Positions 62,146 to 64,000 of a DNA stretch of 64,000 nucleotides are shown here, piece after piece. The translations under genes were made by a program, and so were the position numbers. Each line of letters starts with the position of its first letter. The first letter of the stretch is position 1. The notes below the pieces were generated by a model. It did no database searches, was not told where the DNA came from, and saw only the letters and a program-made list of their open reading frames with translations. Origin of the DNA: Clostridiales bacterium (GTDB taxonomy: Bacteria > Bacillota > Clostridia > Oscillospirales > Acutalibacteraceae); the NCBI GenBank assembly GCA_019422525.1, contig JAHZDE010000010.1, positions 1 to 64,000 of the forward strand. Direction: 5' to 3'.

Positions 62146-63121
62146 AATCTGGAAACAGGCTGCCAAACAAGTACTTTCCGGCAAAAGCCCGGTAATTCTG
62201 CGGAATTTGACCGGGCAGGAATCCTTTTTGGCACAGCTGGAGGAGGTGCAAAACAGGCCGGGACATGGCGGTGTTTCCCTGTGGGAAGAAAACGGGAAGC
62301 GGTGGTGCAGCCAGCAGCTATTTCCCCGGCAGCGGCTGGTTCTCTGCGGGGCCGGGCACATCGCAGTCCCCGTGTGCAGACTGGCCCTGATGCTGGATTT
62401 TTCCGTCACGGTTCTCGATGACCGGGCAGAATATGCAACGCCGGAGCGTTTTCCCGGAGCACAAGTACTGACGGGGAATTTTTCGGAGATGATTCGTACC
62501 CTTTCTTCTTCCGGGGAAAAACTGTGGTTTGTTATCGTCACCCGGGGCCACGCCGCAGACCGTGACTGCTTGAAGGCTGCCCTAAAGAACCCGTTTTCCT
62601 ATATCGGCATGATTGGCAGCCGAAACAAAGTGGCCAAGACCATGGAAGCCCTGAAACAGGAAGGCATCTCCCCTGCCCTGCTTACTCAGGTACATGCCCC
62701 TATCGGCCTGTCTATTGGCGCTGTGACGCCGGAAGAAATCGCTGTCTCCATCGCCGCCCAGCTGATTGAAGTCCGAAGCGGGCTAAAACTGGGGGCCTAT
62801 CTTGGAAACGACGTGCTCGAAAGTCTGAAAAGTGGACAGGGTAAGGCCGTGATTACGGTTCTTTCCAAAAAGGGCAGCGGCCCGAGAGACGCCGGCGCGG
62901 TGATGGTCCTCAAAAAAGACCTGACGTTGTGTGGAACTGTGGGCGGTGGCTTACTGGAAAGAGAAGCGGCAGAAGCGGCGGGACAGCTAATGCCTGGGGA
63001 AATGAAGCAGACCATCTGCCAAATTAACAATCAAACTGCGGCGGACTCGGGGATGATTTGCGGCGGGGAAGTTTTATTGCTGCTGGAATCACTGGAAAAG
63101 AAGGAGGTAACCTGTGACTGA
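62132..63121 (+). CDS. XdhC-family molybdenum hydroxylase maturation factor, domain order reversed
   Basis: A 329-residue protein. Residues about 60-220 are the Rossmann XdhC_C domain (LVLCGAGHIAVPVCRLAL, VTVLDDRAEYA, GMIGSRNK). Residues about 230-325 are the XdhC_CoxI domain (SKKGSGPRDAGAVMV, GTVGGGLLEREA, GMICGG). Classic XdhC has these in the opposite order. XdhC binds molybdenum cofactor and delivers a modified form to xanthine dehydrogenase-type enzymes. The ATG at 62132 has GGAGGG upstream. It overlaps yqeB and selD, so all are coupled. Confidence 0.88.
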   Translation: MEPAEIWKQAAKQVLSGKSPVILRNLTGQESFLAQLEEVQNRPGHGGVSLWEENGKRWCSQQLFPRQRLVLCGAGHIAVPVCRLALMLDFSVTVLDDRAEYATPERFPGAQVLTGNFSEMIRTLSSSGEKLWFVIVTRGHAADRDCLKAALKNPFSYIGMIGSRNKVAKTMEALKQEGISPALLTQVHAPIGLSIGAVTPEEIAVSIAAQLIEVRSGLKLGAYLGNDVLESLKSGQGKAVITVLSKKGSGPRDAGAVMVLKKDLTLCGTVGGGLLEREAAEAAGQLMPGEMKQTICQINNQTAADSGMICGGEVLLLLESLEKKEVTCD

Positions 63122-64000
63122 TATTAAAATGACCAAGCTGGCCAAATGTGCCGGATGCGGAGCAAAGGTGGGAGCCGGTACCCTCTCGAAGCTCTTGGGA
63201 GGGCTGCCGGTGCATCGGGACGAAAATCTTTTGGTAGGCTATGACACCAGCGACGATGCCTGTGTCTATCAGGTATCAGAGGAGCTGGCGCTGGTGCAGA
63301 CCCTGGACTTTTTTCCGCCGATTGTGGATGACCCCTATACCTTTGGAAAAATTGCTGCCGCCAACGCTTTGAGCGACATTTTTGCCATGGGTGCCGAGGC
63401 AAAGCTGGCTCTGAACATCCTGTGCGTTTCGCCCCAAATGGACGACGAAGCGGTTCGGGAGCTTTTGCGGGGCGGCTATGAAAAGGTTTATGAAGCCGGG
63501 GCTATGCTTTCCGGCGGGCATACCATCCAGGGGGAAGAACCGAAATATGGCCTTTCTGTAACCGGATTTGTCCACCCCAAGCGGTTTTTAAAAAACTGCG
63601 GCGCCATGCCGGGCGACGTGCTGATTTTGACAAAGCCTCTGGGAATCGGGGTACTTACCACCGCCGCCAAAGCCAATCTGGCCGAGGAAGAAGCCTACCG
63701 GCAGGCTGTGGAAAACATGTGTATGCTCAACAAAACTGCTCGAGATATTATGGTACAATTCCCCATTCACAGCTGTACCGATGTGACGGGGTTTGGATTG
63801 CTGGGACACAGCTGTGAAATGGCCGAGGGCAGCGACGTTACCATTCGGCTGCACTGGGGGGCGATTCCCTTTTTGCCGGGGGTGTATGAGCTGGCGCAAA
63901 TGGGGCTGCTGCCGGAAGGCATGTATCGGAATCGGGACTTTGCCGAAAGCCGGGTAAAGGTGGAAGAAAGCGTGGATCTGGCCATGGCCGACCTTCTGTA
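63114..64000 (+). CDS. selD: Selenide, water dikinase (selenophosphate synthase), 3' end beyond window
   Basis: About 295 residues are visible. The enzyme makes selenophosphate from selenide and ATP. The GTG at 63114 lies six bases after AAGGAGG. The catalytic site is CAGCGAKVG: the cysteine and lysine matching E. coli C17 and K20 are kept, while the second cysteine is alanine. The active residue is Cys, not Sec. ALSDIFAMGAEAKLALNILC, SGGHTIQGEEPKYGL and TDVTGFGLLGH match the family. It overlaps the xdhC-like stop by eight bases. In this context it most likely feeds the hydroxylase cofactor. Confidence 0.95.
   Translation, partial: MTDIKMTKLAKCAGCGAKVGAGTLSKLLGGLPVHRDENLLVGYDTSDDACVYQVSEELALVQTLDFFPPIVDDPYTFGKIAAANALSDIFAMGAEAKLALNILCVSPQMDDEAVRELLRGGYEKVYEAGAMLSGGHTIQGEEPKYGLSVTGFVHPKRFLKNCGAMPGDVLILTKPLGIGVLTTAAKANLAEEEAYRQAVENMCMLNKTARDIMVQFPIHSCTDVTGFGLLGHSCEMAEGSDVTIRLHWGAIPFLPGVYELAQMGLLPEGMYRNRDFAESRVKVEESVDLAMADLL

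Noticed and set aside
63114..63200. Selenocysteine TGA codon in selD
   Set aside because: The active-site position is TGC (Cys) in CAGCGAK; no in-frame TGA is present.

Overview
The window looks like chromosomal DNA of an anaerobic, spore-forming Clostridia member, most likely Oscillospirales/Oscillospiraceae. This is inference from gene content: spoIIR, MurT/GatD, a selenium-dependent molybdenum hydroxylase (SDMH) accessory cluster with selD, DUF5685 and TIGR03960/TIGR03936 genes, AGGAGG ribosome sites with frequent GTG/TTG starts, and roughly 50% GC. Several AT-richer patches (about 6.3-7.5, 24.9-27.3 and 43.6-44.5 kb) look foreign.

Layout. 0-6.3 kb: the end of a tRNA-Asp gene, then a sugar module with a minus-strand operon gntR - ROK kinase - GH38-like hydrolase, divergent from a long class I mannose-6-phosphate isomerase. 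6.3-14.2 kb: mobile-element debris, then a magnesium transport module (two MgtA-type P-type ATPases, a winged-helix regulator between them, two short leader ORFs and a 53-residue membrane peptide), ending at the 3' end of guaA. 14.2-24.8 kb: core nucleotide, amino-sugar and nitrogen genes guaA, glmS, purA, purB, dapF and glnA (minus), with gdhA divergent from glnA. 24.8-27.3 kb: an AT-rich BlaI/BlaR1-type operon. 27.4-30.0 kb: an overlapping radical SAM pair. 30.1-36.0 kb: a large secreted SH3b-repeat lysozyme-like protein, then an ECF sigma factor / RsgI-like anti-sigma / secreted Cys-repeat protein operon, then spoIIR. 36.1-43.6 kb: ispE, a DUF362 ferredoxin-like protein, an aminotransferase with its Lrp-type regulator, a PHP phosphatase, a GT8 enzyme, and an ACT + UPF0210 pair. 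43.6-56.9 kb: a SLOG gene divergent from an XRE regulator, a CNNM/CorC protein, tRNA-Ala, a J-domain/DUF5685 operon, GT2, galK, a TetM-like GTPase, ligA, an MreB-family gene and a HAD phosphatase. 57.1-64 kb (plus strand): murT-gatD, then thpR, a second SLOG gene, yqeC, yqeB, xdhC-like and selD, which runs off the end.

How parts work together. The last cluster fits maturation of a selenium-containing molybdenum hydroxylase: SelD makes selenophosphate, and YqeB, YqeC and XdhC act on cofactor maturation. guaA, purA and purB sit at the IMP branch point; glnA and gdhA assimilate ammonium. murT-gatD normally amidates lipid II, but this GatD lacks both expected glutaminase residues.

The most interesting leads are that GatD, a GH24 lysozyme domain apparently split by an inserted SH3b domain, the Cys-repeat/His-rich sigma-anti-sigma operon, the Mg2+ module with its leader ORFs and membrane peptide beside an att-like copy of the guaA end, and an XdhC protein with reversed domain order. 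All family calls were made by reading the sequence; no searches were run.
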